NCBI RefSeq assembly: GCF_900092025.1
Contig: NZ_FLTX01000060.1
Span: forward strand, 1-52,723
Length of the DNA: 52,723 bases
Origin: Xanthomonas bromi
GTDB taxonomy: Bacteria > Pseudomonadota > Gammaproteobacteria > Xanthomonadales > Xanthomonadaceae
Direction: 5' to 3'
Of the stretch, positions 29,953-40,086 are shown in pieces (positions within the stretch are counted from its first letter, which is position 1; every line of letters begins with the position of its first letter). The notes beneath the pieces were generated by a model, which worked only from the letters and a program-made list of their open reading frames with translations, searched no databases and was not told where the DNA came from. The translations under genes and the position numbers were made by a program.

Positions 29953-30615
29953 GTGTTGGAGCTGGTCGAGGCAGGCGGTTGGCCGATGGTGCCGTTGCTG
30001 TTGCTGGGCGTGGTGGCCGTGGCGATCATGCTGGAGCGTTTGTGGAGCTTGCGCCGCAATGAAGTGACGCCGCCAGGTCTTGGCGAAGAAGTCCGTAATT
30101 GGGCCGCGCGCGGCAAGCTGGATCCCACCCATATCGAGTCGTTGCGCCGCAATTCGCCGTTGGGCGCCTTGCTGGCCGCCGCGCTGGACGTGCGTGGCCG
30201 CCCACGTGAATTGATCCGCGAACGTCTCGAAGACACCGGCCGGCATATCGTGCATCGAATGGAGCGTTATCTGAACGCGTTGGGCACGATCGCATCGGCC
30301 GGGCCGTTGTTGGGTCTGCTCGGCACTGTGGTCGGCATGATCCAGATGTTTTTGGGCATTCTGGATCATGGCGTGGGCGATGTGAATCAGCTCGCCGGCG
30401 GCATCGGCAAGGCGTTGGTGTGCACCGCCACCGGCATGATCATCGCCGTGCCGGCCTTGATGGCGCATCGCTTCTTCAAGGGGCGCATCGCCGGTTACGT
30501 CATCGAGATGGAACAGGAAGCCACCTTGTTGCTGGACACCATGGATGGCCGCCAGGTGCCGGCAGCCGTCGCGCCGGCTGCCGCAGGCGCCACGCCCGTC
30601 ACGGTAAAGGGTTGA
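29953..30615 (+). CDS. exbB: ExbB/TolQ-family proton channel protein
   Basis: The 220-residue inner-membrane protein starts at a GTG preceded by GGAGGAA (29939-29945), which fixes the start. Helix 1 is at about 8-30, and two conserved helices lie at about 112-140 and 150-175 (LGTIASAGPLLGLLGTVVGM; GGIGKALVCTATGMIIAVPA). With ExbD it forms the proton-driven motor that energises TonB- or TolA-like partners. It opens an operon with exbD, msbA and lpxK, so it may energise an envelope or LPS-linked process, but no TonB gene is adjacent. Confidence 0.92.
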   Translation: MLELVEAGGWPMVPLLLLGVVAVAIMLERLWSLRRNEVTPPGLGEEVRNWAARGKLDPTHIESLRRNSPLGALLAAALDVRGRPRELIRERLEDTGRHIVHRMERYLNALGTIASAGPLLGLLGTVVGMIQMFLGILDHGVGDVNQLAGGIGKALVCTATGMIIAVPALMAHRFFKGRIAGYVIEMEQEATLLLDTMDGRQVPAAVAPAAAGATPVTVKG

Positions 30616-30618
30616 GGG

Positions 30619-31083
30619 ATGCGCATCGGCAGGGACCGAAGCCAGGATGAGCCGCATATCGACCTGGTGCCATTGATTGACGTCATCCTCGTCCTCATCA
30701 TCTTTTTCGTGGTGACCACGACCTTCGACGCACGCTCTACGCTGCAATTGCAGTTGCCGACCGCCAGCGACCAACCCGCCAGCGCACCGCCGCGTTCATT
30801 GAGCGTGCTGGTCAACGCCGATGGCCGTTATTTCATCAACGACCAGGAAGTGCTGCGCTCGGACGTGGATTCGCTCAAGCAGACCATCGCCCAGATTGCC
30901 GGCGAAGATCGCGAACAGACGGTGCTGATGCGCGCCGATGCGCGGACCCCGTATCAGGCCGTGGTCACTGCGCAAGATGCGTTGGGCCAGCTGGGCTTTC
31001 GGCGTATCGCCATCGCCACCGCGCCCCCGGCCGGCACCGCGAGCACGACCGGCAAGCCAAGCAGCAACGGAACCCGCCAGTGA
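30619..31083 (+). CDS. exbD: ExbD/TolR-family protein
   Basis: The 154-residue partner of ExbB has one N-terminal membrane helix in IDLVPLIDVILVLIIFFVVT. The essential membrane aspartate of the family lies in PLIDV. A periplasmic domain (about 60-140) follows, ending in a Ser/Thr/Ala-rich tail. It starts 3 bases after the exbB stop and overlaps the msbA GTG start by 4 bases, so all three are coupled. Confidence 0.92.
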   Translation: MRIGRDRSQDEPHIDLVPLIDVILVLIIFFVVTTTFDARSTLQLQLPTASDQPASAPPRSLSVLVNADGRYFINDQEVLRSDVDSLKQTIAQIAGEDREQTVLMRADARTPYQAVVTAQDALGQLGFRRIAIATAPPAGTASTTGKPSSNGTRQ

Positions 31084-32849
31084 CCATCTCCACCGACCGC
31101 CCGGCGCCAGTCTCGTCCTGGCACACGTACCGTCGCCTGTTGGCGTTCGCCAAGCCCTATCGTTTGCTGCTAGTCGCCGCACTGATCGCGGCATTGATCG
31201 AAGCGGCCGGTACCACCGGCTTTCTGGCGTTGATGAAGCCGATCACCGATGAGACCTTCATCTACAAGAACGCCGAAGTCAGTCGCTGGCTGCCGGTACA
31301 GATCATCCTGCTGTTCGTGGTGCGTGGCGTCGCCGGCTACATCACCGATATGGCGATGGGCAAATCCGCGCGCAGCATTGCGCGCGATCTGCGCGTCAAG
31401 GTAATGGCCAAGTATCTGCGCCTGCCCGGGTCGCGTTTCGATTCGGAGCCGGTGCCGTCGATGCTGATCCGCCTGGGCTCGGATTCGGATCAGGTCGCGC
31501 AGGCCGCGGTGGATGCGGTCAAGGTGATGATCCAGCAATCGCTGCAGGTGATCGGCGCGCTGGCGCTGATGCTATGGCATAGCTGGCAGGTGACATTGAC
31601 CATTCTGGTGCTCGCCCCGGTGCTGGCCTGGGTGATGGACAAGGTGGCGCGGCGCTATCGGCGCATCAGCCACAGCATCCAGGAGAGTGGCGCGCACTTG
31701 TTGCAGGCGGCCGATCAGACCTTGTCCAGCCATCAGGAGGTCAAGATCTACGGAGCCCAGCAGACCGAAATGGAACGCTACGGTGCGCTGGCCGACCGAA
31801 ATTTGCGCCTGGCAATGAAGGTCGAATCCACGCGCGGCATTTCCACCGCCACCGTGCAGATGATCGGTGCGATCGGCCTGTCGGCATTGCTGTTCGTGGC
31901 CGGTGCACAGGCACTGGCCGGGCGCCTGACCGCTGGCGATTTCGTGGTGCTGATGACCTCGATGCTGACAATCATCCCCGGCCTCAAGCAACTCACCAAC
32001 GTGCAGAACATGGTGCAGCGTGGTCTGGCGTCGGCGGAGCGCTTGTTCTCGGTGCTCGATAGCCCGGACGAGCCGGATCAAGGCGCGGTGCCGCTGGCTC
32101 GCGCCAAGGGCTTGATCGAATTTCGCGGCGTGACCGCGCGCTATCCGGGCCAGGGGAACCCGGCCCTGGCCGATGTCAGCTTCGTCGCCCAGCCTGGCAC
32201 GGTCACCGCGATCGTCGGGCGCTCCGGCAGCGGCAAATCCAGCCTGATCAAGTTGATTCCACGGTTTTACGAAGCCGAGGCCGGGCAAATCCTGCTCGAC
32301 GGTCACCCGGTGCAGGCGTATGCGTTGGCGGATCTGCGCCGGCAGATTGCGCTGGTCGGCCAGCAGGTCATGTTGTTCGACGGCAGCATCGCCGATAACG
32401 TGGCGTTCGGCGAAATGCGCAACGCCGATGCCGGCCAGCTGGAGCGCGCGATTCTGGGCGCCAATGCGATGGAATTTGTCGCGCAACTGCCCGACGGTTT
32501 GCAGTCGCATGTCGGCACCAAGGGTGGGCGCCTGTCCGGTGGCCAGCGCCAGCGCCTGGCGATCGCACGGGCAATGCTCAAGGACGCACCGATCCTGATC
32601 CTGGACGAAGCCACCGCAGCGCTGGACAACGAATCCGAACGGCTGGTGCAGGACGCCTTGCACAAGCTGATGCCCGACCGCACCACGCTGGTGATCGCGC
32701 ATCGCCTGTCCACCATCGAGCATGCCGATCAGGTGCTGGTGATGGACCAGGGCCGGATCGTGGAGCGCGGTACGCATCACCAATTGCTGGCGCAGGGCGG
32801 CTTGTATTCGCACCTGCACGGCATGCAGTTCCGCGAACGCCAGGCATGA
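31080..32849 (+). CDS. msbA: Lipid A export ATP-binding/permease protein MsbA
   Basis: The 589-residue half-transporter flips lipid A-core across the inner membrane. Six helices occupy about 25-325. The ATPase domain shows [36 protein letters not shown] and a switch His in VIAHRLS. The start is GTG overlapping the exbD stop, and the end overlaps lpxK (ATGA). Position beside lpxK and kdsB confirms the LPS role over a drug exporter. Length matches E. coli MsbA (582). Confidence 0.95.
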   Translation: MTISTDRPAPVSSWHTYRRLLAFAKPYRLLLVAALIAALIEAAGTTGFLALMKPITDETFIYKNAEVSRWLPVQIILLFVVRGVAGYITDMAMGKSARSIARDLRVKVMAKYLRLPGSRFDSEPVPSMLIRLGSDSDQVAQAAVDAVKVMIQQSLQVIGALALMLWHSWQVTLTILVLAPVLAWVMDKVARRYRRISHSIQESGAHLLQAADQTLSSHQEVKIYGAQQTEMERYGALADRNLRLAMKVESTRGISTATVQMIGAIGLSALLFVAGAQALAGRLTAGDFVVLMTSMLTIIPGLKQLTNVQNMVQRGLASAERLFSVLDSPDEPDQGAVPLARAKGLIEFRGVTARYPGQGNPALADVSFVAQPGTVTAIVGRSGSGKSSLIKLIPRFYEAEAGQILLDGHPVQAYALADLRRQIALVGQQVMLFDGSIADNVAFGEMRNADAGQLERAILGANAMEFVAQLPDGLQSHVGTKGGRLSGGQRQRLAIARAMLKDAPILILDEATAALDNESERLVQDALHKLMPDRTTLVIAHRLSTIEHADQVLVMDQGRIVERGTHHQLLAQGGLYSHLHGMQFRERQA

Positions 32850-33883
32850 GCAAGCGCGGCACCCGCACGCCGGGCTACTGGTACGACAACACGCCGATTC
32901 CCTTGCCGGCACGCATCCTGGCGCCGGTGTATGGCGCTGCGATCGCATTGCGACGGGCGCTGTATCGCCGCGGTTGGCGCAAGCGCCACGGCGTGCCGGT
33001 CCCTGTGATCGTGGTCGGCAATGTCACTGCCGGCGGCACCGGCAAGACACCGCTGACCATCGCGCTGGTTTCCAGGCTGCAGGAAGCTGGCTGGACACCC
33101 GGGGTGGCCAGCCGTGGCTACGGCCGCGATGACTCCGGCACCGCGCGGTGGGTCGAGGCGGACACGCCGGTCGCACTCGGTGGCGACGAGCCGGTGTTGA
33201 TCGCCTGGAAAACCGGTGCGCGCGTGCGCGTCGATAGCGACCGGCTTGCCGCTGCACGCGCCCTGGTCGACGCTGGCTGCGACATCGTCGTCTGCGATGA
33301 CGGCCTGCAGCATTACCGCCTGGCACGCGATGTCGAAATCGAAGTGATCGATGGCCAGCGCCGCTACGGTAATGGACGTCTGTTACCTGCCGGGCCGTTG
33401 CGCGAGCCGGCCGCGCGCGCGCGCGATTGCGATTTCCGCGTGGTCAATCTCGGCCAGGCCAGTGCGACCGCAGCACCGCAGGCCCCGGACGATGCCGGTT
33501 TTGGCGAATGGCAGATGCGCTTGAGCATCGACAGCGTGCAGCCGATGGATGGCAAGCGTGCCCAGCCTTTGAGCATGCTTGTCGGGCAGCGCGTGCATGC
33601 CGTGGCAGGTATCGCGCATCCTGAACGCTTCTTCGCCATGCTGCGCGCGCGTGGCATCGGCGTGGTGCCGCACGCCTTTCCGGATCATCACGTCTATCGC
33701 GCCGCAGATTTCAGCTTCGGAAGCCGCCTACCGGTTCTGATGACCGAAAAGGACGCAGTGAAATGTCGTCCGTTCGCCGACGAGTGGCTGTATAGCGTGC
33801 CGCTCAAGGCGGAGCTGCCGGCCGCGTTCTGGGTGAGCCTGCTGGACCGATTGAACACGCTGGCAAGCCGGCAGGGCATGTGA
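32846..33883 (+). CDS. lpxK: Tetraacyldisaccharide 4'-kinase
   Basis: The 345-residue enzyme phosphorylates the lipid A precursor at the 4' position. The P-loop is [15 protein letters not shown] near residues 56-70, followed by SRGYGR and [11 protein letters not shown], all characteristic of LpxK. A hydrophobic N-terminal segment (about 15-40) mediates peripheral inner-membrane binding. It overlaps msbA by 4 bases. Confidence 0.95.
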   Translation: MSKRGTRTPGYWYDNTPIPLPARILAPVYGAAIALRRALYRRGWRKRHGVPVPVIVVGNVTAGGTGKTPLTIALVSRLQEAGWTPGVASRGYGRDDSGTARWVEADTPVALGGDEPVLIAWKTGARVRVDSDRLAAARALVDAGCDIVVCDDGLQHYRLARDVEIEVIDGQRRYGNGRLLPAGPLREPAARARDCDFRVVNLGQASATAAPQAPDDAGFGEWQMRLSIDSVQPMDGKRAQPLSMLVGQRVHAVAGIAHPERFFAMLRARGIGVVPHAFPDHHVYRAADFSFGSRLPVLMTEKDAVKCRPFADEWLYSVPLKAELPAAFWVSLLDRLNTLASRQGM

Positions 33884-34169
33884 CTGCGGCGCCTGCAAGG
33901 TTGGTTTTGCACGGCTTTTCCCGCTCACCGTCCTGGGACATGCCGCAAAGACGTCGATGTAGGCGCCCACGTGATGGTGTGCTGGCAAGGACCAGTCGGG
34001 TTTTCGTGTGCATGTTGGCGAACAGTGCATGCATGGAGCAGCGTTTGGGTGCCGATGTAGCCCATCGCTGCTTCAACTGAATACCGCGACGTCGCTCAAT
34101 CACACAGAAACATCATGCGATTCGGTTATCTCGTTCTTCACTCCTGACTGCATTCCAGAGCGCGCACGT
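33884..34169. other. Intergenic region between lpxK and kdsB
   Basis: Roughly 290 bases without a supported gene, breaking an otherwise overlapping operon. A local promoter for kdsB is possible. No clear hairpin, operator or T-tract terminator is visible. Confidence 0.5.
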
Positions 34170-34949
34170 ATGACTCCCACACCGCCTGCCGATTTCGTCG
34201 TCGCCATTCCTGCCCGTTACGCCTCCACGCGGCTGCCCGGCAAACCGCTGCAACGGATCGGCGATCGCCCGATGATCCAGCACGTGGCCGAACGTGCGTT
34301 GATGGCGGGTGCGCGCGAGGTCTGGGTGGCCACCGACGATGCGCGTATCGCCGAGGCGATCAATCATCTGCCCGGCGTGCATGTGGCGATGACCGGCACA
34401 ACGCATCTCTCCGGGACCGACCGTCTTGCCGAATGTGCGCGCATTGCCGGCTGGGACGAGCAGACCTGCGTGGTCAATCTGCAAGGCGACGAACCGTTCG
34501 CGCCGGCCGCCGGCATCCGCGCGGTCGCCGATCTGCTGCAGCGCTCCGGTGCCGAGATGGCCACGCTGGCTGCGCCGGTGGAGAGCGCGCACGACCTGTT
34601 CGATCCCAACGTGGTGAAGCTGGTGCGGACGGCCCGCGGCGATGCACTGTATTTCAGCCGCGCACCGATTCCCTGGCATCGCGACAGTTTTGCCAGCCAG
34701 CGCGACAGCGTGCCTGCAGCAGGTCAGTGGCTGCGCCACATCGGGATCTACGCCTATTGCGCAGGTTTCCTGCAGCGCGTTGCGGCGATGCCACCTGGCA
34801 TGCTGGAGCGCGTTGAGTCGTTGGAACAACTGCGCGTGATGGAAGCCGGTTATCGCATCGCGGTGGCGGTGACGCCCGAGCCGTTTCCGCCGGGTATCGA
34901 CACCCCGGAGGATCTCGCCCGCGCGCAGATGCAGGTGGCATCGGCATGA
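34170..34949 (+). CDS. kdsB: 3-deoxy-manno-octulosonate cytidylyltransferase
   Basis: The 259-residue enzyme activates Kdo to CMP-Kdo for the LPS inner core. The nucleotide-binding start is [25 protein letters not shown] and YFSRAPIPW are diagnostic. The ATG at 34170 was chosen because it directly precedes the beta-strand of the fold. The upstream in-frame codons are not family-like. The end overlaps the phosphatase gene by 4 bases. Confidence 0.95.
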   Translation: MTPTPPADFVVAIPARYASTRLPGKPLQRIGDRPMIQHVAERALMAGAREVWVATDDARIAEAINHLPGVHVAMTGTTHLSGTDRLAECARIAGWDEQTCVVNLQGDEPFAPAAGIRAVADLLQRSGAEMATLAAPVESAHDLFDPNVVKLVRTARGDALYFSRAPIPWHRDSFASQRDSVPAAGQWLRHIGIYAYCAGFLQRVAAMPPGMLERVESLEQLRVMEAGYRIAVAVTPEPFPPGIDTPEDLARAQMQVASA

Positions 34950-35410
34950 AGGTACTGATCGTCTGCCTGGGCAATATCTGCCGCTCACCGATGGGCGAGG
35001 GTGCTTTGCATGCGCAACTGGACCAGGCGCGGCTGTCGCGGCGCATCCAGGTCGATTCGGCCGGCACCGGCGACTGGCATGCCGGCGAGCCGCCGGACCC
35101 GCGCGCGATCCGTTGCGCGTGCGGCCATGGTGTGGATATCTCGGGTCTTCGCGCACGTCAGGTGGTGCGCTCGGATTTCGAGCATTTCGATTGGCTGTTG
35201 TGCGCAGACGGCAACAATCTGCGCGATCTGCAGCGGCTGGCCCCGGCGGCGCAACGCGAAAAAGTCGCCTTGTGGCTGCCCTGGGCGGGCATCGACGAGC
35301 GCGATGAAATCCCCGACCCGTATACCGGCAACATGGAGGACTTCGAGCAGGTTTGGGAGCTTGTCGATACTGCCGCGCGCCGGACCGTGGCCAGACTCAC
35401 CCGCGGCTAA
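34946..35410 (+). CDS. Low-molecular-weight protein-tyrosine phosphatase
   Basis: The 154-residue cytoplasmic phosphatase has the active-site loop CLGNICRS (C7, R13) at the N-terminus and the general acid region DPYTG near residue 124, both intact. In bacteria such enzymes often reverse tyrosine kinases of polysaccharide export, but no such kinase is nearby. Here it is coupled to kdsB by ATGA overlap. A role in envelope sugar metabolism is inference. Confidence 0.92.
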   Translation: MKVLIVCLGNICRSPMGEGALHAQLDQARLSRRIQVDSAGTGDWHAGEPPDPRAIRCACGHGVDISGLRARQVVRSDFEHFDWLLCADGNNLRDLQRLAPAAQREKVALWLPWAGIDERDEIPDPYTGNMEDFEQVWELVDTAARRTVARLTRG

Positions 35411-35433
35411 TCGCGCTTGGGCATAATCATCGA

Positions 35434-36852
35434 ATGAACGCCCAGCTCACCCAGGAACTGCCGGAATTTCCCACCTGGCTCAATGCCAGGCCATCGACCT
35501 TGCAGGAGCATCGCGGCCGCGCGCTCGTGCTGGCGTTCGTCAACGCCAGTTCGGTGTGGTGCGCCGAGCGCCTGGCCGAGCTGACGCATTGGCAGGCGCG
35601 CAGTCCCGGCCGGCTGCAGGTGATCGTGGTGCAGGTGCCGCGTTTCGACAGCGAACGCCTTCCGCACCGCGCGCTTAAACAACTGCGCGGACACGGCGTG
35701 AGTGCGCCGATCCTGCTCGACAAGGACTGGGAAACCTGGCGCCGTTTCGGCATCGAATCCTGGCCCACGCTGGTGCTATTGGATGCCTACGGCCGCGAGC
35801 GGCAGAGATTGGTGGGCGCCACCGGCGATCTCGACAAGGCGTTGGCCGCACTGTGCGAAGGCCAGCCGCCGCCATCGGATGCCGATCTGCAGGGCGTGCC
35901 CGAACGCGAGCCCGAGCCACGTCTGGCATTGCGCTTTCCAACCGGCTTGGCCGCGACCGAAGACCGGCTGTATGTCGCCGATACCGGCCATCACCGCGTA
36001 CTCGAATGCACGCACAGCGGACGCGTACTGCGCCAGTTCGGGCACGGCAACGCCGACCTCATCGACGGGGGCGTCGGTGAAGCGGCGTTCCGGCGTCCAC
36101 AGGGGTTGGCACTGGAACGCGATCAGTTGTACGTGGCCGACACCGGTAACCACGCGTTGCGCCGCATCAACCTGCGCAGCGGACACGTGGACACGTTATG
36201 CGGCACTGGGCGTTCCGGGGAGCCGGTCGAAGGCCCGCTGGCATCGGCCAGCGCATCTGCGCTGAACTATCCGCAAGGGCTGGCCATCGCCGACAACCAG
36301 GTATTGATCGCCATGGCCGGCGATAACCGCATCTGGAGTTATCACCTGGGCCGAGCCGCGCTGACTGCGCGCGCAGGCACCGGTGCGCTCGAAACGCGCG
36401 ACGGCAGCGGCCATCTGGCGGCATTCGCGCAGCCGGCAGGCCTGGCCTCGGTGCAACAAGTGGCCTATGTCTGCGACGGGCTAGGCTCGTCGATCCGCAC
36501 CATGCAATTGCGCGGCGATCTGGTGCAGACCTTGGTCGGCGGGCAGGGCGCCTGGCAGTTCGGAGAGCAGGACGGCCCACGCAGCACTGCGCGTCTGCAG
36601 TTCCCGCAGGCCATTGCACTGGCTGCCGACTCGCCGCTGCTGTGGATCGCCGATACCGGCAACGGCCGCCTGCGCTGCCTGCGTCTGGGGGGCGGTGAAT
36701 TGACCACCGTGGAGCTGCCGCGTCGTCTGCACGGCCCGGCCGGTCTCGCGGTTGCCGCCGGTGCGGTCTGGATCGCAGAAACCGATGCACACGCCATCTT
36801 GCGCTACGACCTTGCAAGCGGCGCACTGAGTGATGTGTCGATAGACGAATGA
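35434..36852 (+). CDS. Thioredoxin-like/NHL-repeat protein
   Basis: The 472-residue protein joins an N-terminal thioredoxin-like domain (about 1-135) to a beta-propeller of NHL repeats (about 165-465). Repeat signatures include VADTGHHRVLE, VADTGNHALRRI and ADTGNGRLRCL. The layout resembles NHLRC2 of animals. At the place of the redox CxxC the sequence is SSVWCAERLAEL, so only the first cysteine is present and dithiol chemistry is unlikely; a cis-Pro loop (ESWPTLVLLD) is kept. No signal peptide is seen, so it is probably cytoplasmic. It overlaps uvrC by 4 bases. Function unknown. Confidence 0.82.
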   Translation: MNAQLTQELPEFPTWLNARPSTLQEHRGRALVLAFVNASSVWCAERLAELTHWQARSPGRLQVIVVQVPRFDSERLPHRALKQLRGHGVSAPILLDKDWETWRRFGIESWPTLVLLDAYGRERQRLVGATGDLDKALAALCEGQPPPSDADLQGVPEREPEPRLALRFPTGLAATEDRLYVADTGHHRVLECTHSGRVLRQFGHGNADLIDGGVGEAAFRRPQGLALERDQLYVADTGNHALRRINLRSGHVDTLCGTGRSGEPVEGPLASASASALNYPQGLAIADNQVLIAMAGDNRIWSYHLGRAALTARAGTGALETRDGSGHLAAFAQPAGLASVQQVAYVCDGLGSSIRTMQLRGDLVQTLVGGQGAWQFGEQDGPRSTARLQFPQAIALAADSPLLWIADTGNGRLRCLRLGGGELTTVELPRRLHGPAGLAVAAGAVWIAETDAHAILRYDLASGALSDVSIDE

Positions 36853-38705
36853 GCGCAAGGCCACAAAGCGATTTCGATGGAAAAGCGTTTGCTGCGCAAC
36901 TGAGCACCGCGCCTGGCGTCTACCGCATGTATGCGGGCGACGACACCTTGCTGTATGTCGGCAAGGCGGGCGCGCTGCGCAAACGCGTGGGCAGCTATTT
37001 CAACGGCACGCCGAAAAATGCCCGGCTGACCTCGATGTTGTCGCAGGTTGCGCGCATGGACGTCACCGTCACCCGCAGCGAAGCCGAAGCGCTCCTGCTG
37101 GAAAACCAGCTGATCAAGTCGTTGTCGCCGCGCTACAACGTTTCGTTGCGCGACGACAAAAGCTATCCGTATGTGCTGCTGACGCGCGAAGACTGGCCGC
37201 GCATCGCCTTGCACCGCGGTCCACGTGCGGTGCAGGGACGCTATTTCGGCCCCTACACCGGGGTGACCGGGGTACGCGAAACGCTGAGCCTGATGCACAA
37301 GTTGTTCAAGCTGCGCAGCTGCGAAGACAGCGTGTTCCGCAACCGTTCGCGGCCGTGTTTGCAGTATCAGATCGGACGTTGCAGCGGCCCGTGCGTGGAC
37401 CTGGTGGCGGCCCCCGATTACGCAGAATCGGTGCGCCGCGCGACGATGTTTCTCGAAGGCAAGAGCGACCAGCTCGGCGAAGAAATCATGCAGTCGATGC
37501 AGCAGGCCAGCGAAGCGCTTGAATTCGAGCGTGCCGCACGCCTGCGCGATTTGCTGTCGTCGTTGCGCAGCATGCAGAACCGCCAATACGTCGACGGCCG
37601 CGCAGCCGATCTGGATGTGCTCGCATGCGCCACGCAATCCAGCCAGGCCTGCGTGTTGCTGCTGAGCTTTCGCGATGGTCGCAATCTCGGTACGCGTTCG
37701 TTCTTTCCCAAGACCAATGGCGAAGATAGCGCAGACGAAATTCTGGGCGCGTTCGTCTCGCAGTACTACGCCGAGCATTCGCCGCCGCGCGAGATCCTGC
37801 TCGACCGCGAAATCCCGGAAGCCGAACTGATCGAAGCCGCGCTCAGCACGGCTGCCGAGCACAAGGTGTCGCTGAAGTGGAACGTGCGTGGCGAGCGTGC
37901 CGGTTATCTGTTGCTGGCCACGCGCAACGCGCAACTGACCCTGGTCACCGAACTCACCAGTCAGAGCGCGCAGCACGCACGCAGCGACGCCTTGCGCGAG
38001 ATGCTCGGGCTGGCCGAGCCGGTCAAACGCGTGGAGTGTTTCGACATCAGCCACACCATGGGCGAGGCGACGGTCGCTTCGTGCGTGGTATTCGATGCCA
38101 GCGGCCCGGTGCGGGGCCAGTACCGGCGCTTCAATATTTCCGGCATCACTCCGGGCGATGACTACGCAGCGATGCGACAGGCGATCGAGCGCCGCTTCCG
38201 GCGTGCCGTGGAAGAGAACGGCGTGCTTCCCGACGTGCTGCTGATCGACGGTGGCGCCGGCCAGCTGGCGCAGGCACAGGCCGCGCTGGCCGACCTCGGG
38301 GTCGAGAACGTCTTGCTGGCCGGCGTGGCCAAGGGCGAAGAACGCCGGGCAGGGCACGAGGCGCTGATCATGGCCGACGGCCGCGAGCTGAGGCCAGGCG
38401 CCGCATCTCCAGCGCTGCAATTCATCCAGCAAGTGCGTGACGAAGCGCACCGCTTTGCGATCACCGGCCACCGTGGGCGCCGCCAGAAGGCGCGCATGAC
38501 CAGCAAACTCGAGGATATTCCCGGTATCGGGCCACGGCGCAGGGCCAGCCTGCTCAAGCATTTCGGCGGGCTGGTCGGCCTCAAGGCCGCCGGCGAGGCC
38601 GAGATTGCCCGCGTGGAAGGGGTCAATGCCGCACTTGCCGCGCGAATCTACGCTAACCTGCACGGGCTGGCGCTTCCCGATGCGGCAGGCGAGTCGAGTC
38701 CGTAA
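36849..38705 (+). CDS. uvrC: Excinuclease ABC subunit C
   Basis: The 618-residue protein makes both incisions in nucleotide excision repair. Domains in order: GIY-YIG nuclease (PGVYRMYAGDDTLLYVGKAG), the UVR helical hairpin for UvrB binding (about 205-240), the RNase H-like nuclease (ECFDISHTMGEATVASCVVF with catalytic Asp), and C-terminal helix-hairpin-helix motifs (DIPGIGPRRRASLLKHFGG). Length is typical. ATG overlaps the previous stop and its own TAA overlaps the pgsA start by one base, a xanthomonad/pseudomonad-like uvrC-pgsA pair. Confidence 0.96.
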   Translation: MSARPQSDFDGKAFAAQLSTAPGVYRMYAGDDTLLYVGKAGALRKRVGSYFNGTPKNARLTSMLSQVARMDVTVTRSEAEALLLENQLIKSLSPRYNVSLRDDKSYPYVLLTREDWPRIALHRGPRAVQGRYFGPYTGVTGVRETLSLMHKLFKLRSCEDSVFRNRSRPCLQYQIGRCSGPCVDLVAAPDYAESVRRATMFLEGKSDQLGEEIMQSMQQASEALEFERAARLRDLLSSLRSMQNRQYVDGRAADLDVLACATQSSQACVLLLSFRDGRNLGTRSFFPKTNGEDSADEILGAFVSQYYAEHSPPREILLDREIPEAELIEAALSTAAEHKVSLKWNVRGERAGYLLLATRNAQLTLVTELTSQSAQHARSDALREMLGLAEPVKRVECFDISHTMGEATVASCVVFDASGPVRGQYRRFNISGITPGDDYAAMRQAIERRFRRAVEENGVLPDVLLIDGGAGQLAQAQAALADLGVENVLLAGVAKGEERRAGHEALIMADGRELRPGAASPALQFIQQVRDEAHRFAITGHRGRRQKARMTSKLEDIPGIGPRRRASLLKHFGGLVGLKAAGEAEIARVEGVNAALAARIYANLHGLALPDAAGESSP

Positions 38706-39337
38706 TGAAGTTGACCATCCCCACGTGGCTGACACTGCTGAGGATCTTGATGATCCCGGTGTTGGTCGTGGTGTTCTACCTGCCGTACACGTGGACAAAT
38801 TTCGCGTCCGCCGGCGTGTTCGCGCTTGCCGCCATCACCGACTGGCTGGATGGCTGGGTTGCGCGGCGTTATCACCAGTATTCCGCATTCGGGGCATTCC
38901 TGGACCCGGTCGCCGACAAGTTGATGGTCGCAGTGGCACTGTTCCTGATCGTGCAGGGCCACCCCACGCCGTGGATGGCGTTCTGGGCTGCCGTCATCGT
39001 GGGGCGCGAAATTGCCGTCTCCGCATTGCGCGAATGGATGGCCGAGATCGGTCAGCGTGCCAAGGTGCGCGTTGCGGCGATTGGCAAGATCAAGACCACC
39101 GCACAAATGGTCGCACTGCTTTTTCTGCTGTATTCGGTAACCCCAGGACAGATGCCGACCCATGAAATCTGGCTGGGCAACCTGATTTTCCGCGCCGGCT
39201 ACTGGACGCTGGCCATTGCTGCATTGCTGACATTGTGGTCGGGTTTCCAGTATCTGCAGGCCGCCTGGCCAAGCCTGCGCGCCGACGAAAAAGCAGCGAT
39301 CAACAACAAGTCGAAAAAAATCGAAAGCAACAGTTGA
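38705..39337 (+). CDS. pgsA: CDP-diacylglycerol-glycerol-3-phosphate 3-phosphatidyltransferase
   Basis: The 210-residue membrane enzyme makes phosphatidylglycerol phosphate. The CDP-alcohol phosphotransferase motif is complete: DWLDGWVARR, then GAFLDPVADK with the catalytic aspartates. Four membrane helices lie within residues 5-185. The C-terminus is a short lysine/asparagine tail. Its stop codon lies inside the -35 hexamer of the tRNA-Gly promoter. Confidence 0.95.
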   Translation: MKLTIPTWLTLLRILMIPVLVVVFYLPYTWTNFASAGVFALAAITDWLDGWVARRYHQYSAFGAFLDPVADKLMVAVALFLIVQGHPTPWMAFWAAVIVGREIAVSALREWMAEIGQRAKVRVAAIGKIKTTAQMVALLFLLYSVTPGQMPTHEIWLGNLIFRAGYWTLAIAALLTLWSGFQYLQAAWPSLRADEKAAINNKSKKIESNS

Positions 39338-39361
39338 CAGCTATCCTGTTCGCTGTAGAAT
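39334..39361 (+). promoter_or_regulatory. Sigma-70 promoter of tRNA-Gly
   Basis: TTGACA (39334-39339, consensus) and TAGAAT (39356-39361) are separated by 16 bases and lie 12 bases before tRNA-Gly. The -35 hexamer contains the TGA stop of pgsA, so the two genes are packed to the limit. Confidence 0.7.
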
Positions 39362-39373
39362 CTCGCCTCCCAA

Positions 39374-39449
<76 letters not shown>

Positions 39450-39669
39450 AGTCTTATGCTGTGAACTTCCACTGAAGTCCATAGGGTCTTGATCCAACAG
39501 TGGTTTTCGTCTGTGGAGCATCCAGCGAAGTCTGCTGAAATCCACTCCCAGCCACGCATTTTTAGTGCATAAATTAGTACTGGAAATCCGGGTGTTGGGT
39601 TGTATGGTTTTCGGCTGTGCTGCTTCCATCGACCTCGGTACACCTCTCCTCATCCTGAAGGAGAGGTCG
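39450..39669. other. Putative attachment-site flank before the integrase fragment
   Basis: This 220-base leader is less GC-rich than its surroundings and holds no gene. It ends in AAGGAG, the ribosome site of the integrase. Together with the tRNA 3' end it resembles the left (attL) side of a tRNA-targeting island. The tRNA 3' segment is not repeated further right in the window. Confidence 0.5.
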
Positions 39670-40074
39670 ATGGCTTTGACAGATACCGCCGTGCGGCAGG
39701 CCAAGACAACTGGCAAGGACTACACCCTTAACGACGCGCAGGGCTTGCTGCTCTTCGGGAGTGCCAAAGGCAAGAAGAAGTGGCACTTCCGTTTCTCATG
39801 GCTGGGCCAGCAGCCTCGCATCGCCATCGGCCCGTACCAAGAGATCAGCCTCAAGGAGGCGAGAGCCCGCCGTGATGAACTCCGGGCGCAGCTTGCCAAT
39901 GGTGTCGATCCGCGGGTCTATCTTCGCCAGGCTGAAGAGAAGGCGCGGGCAGCCGCGACACATGCCTTCCAAGTGGTGTTCCAGTCGTGGCGGGATTTCA
40001 AGGCATTGAGTCCGAAAACCGGCCGGCAGCGTACGCTGAACCGCCCCGGGATTCCTGGAGGCTCCAACTCTTGA
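39670..40074 (+). pseudogene. Truncated P4-type tyrosine integrase (N-terminal part)
   Basis: The open frame codes 134 residues. The first roughly 122 are the arm-binding DUF4102 domain of tRNA-targeting integrases (MALTDTAVRQAKTTGKDYTL, LREARARRDELR-like helix SLKEARARRDELRAQLANG) and the beginning of the core-binding domain. At 40037 the frame enters an IS end and stops. The catalytic Arg-His-Arg-Tyr domain (about 250 residues) is missing and not found elsewhere in the window, so the enzyme must be inactive. Start ATG 39670 follows AAGGAG. Confidence 0.88.
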
Positions 40075-40086
40075 GAGGATGGAGTG

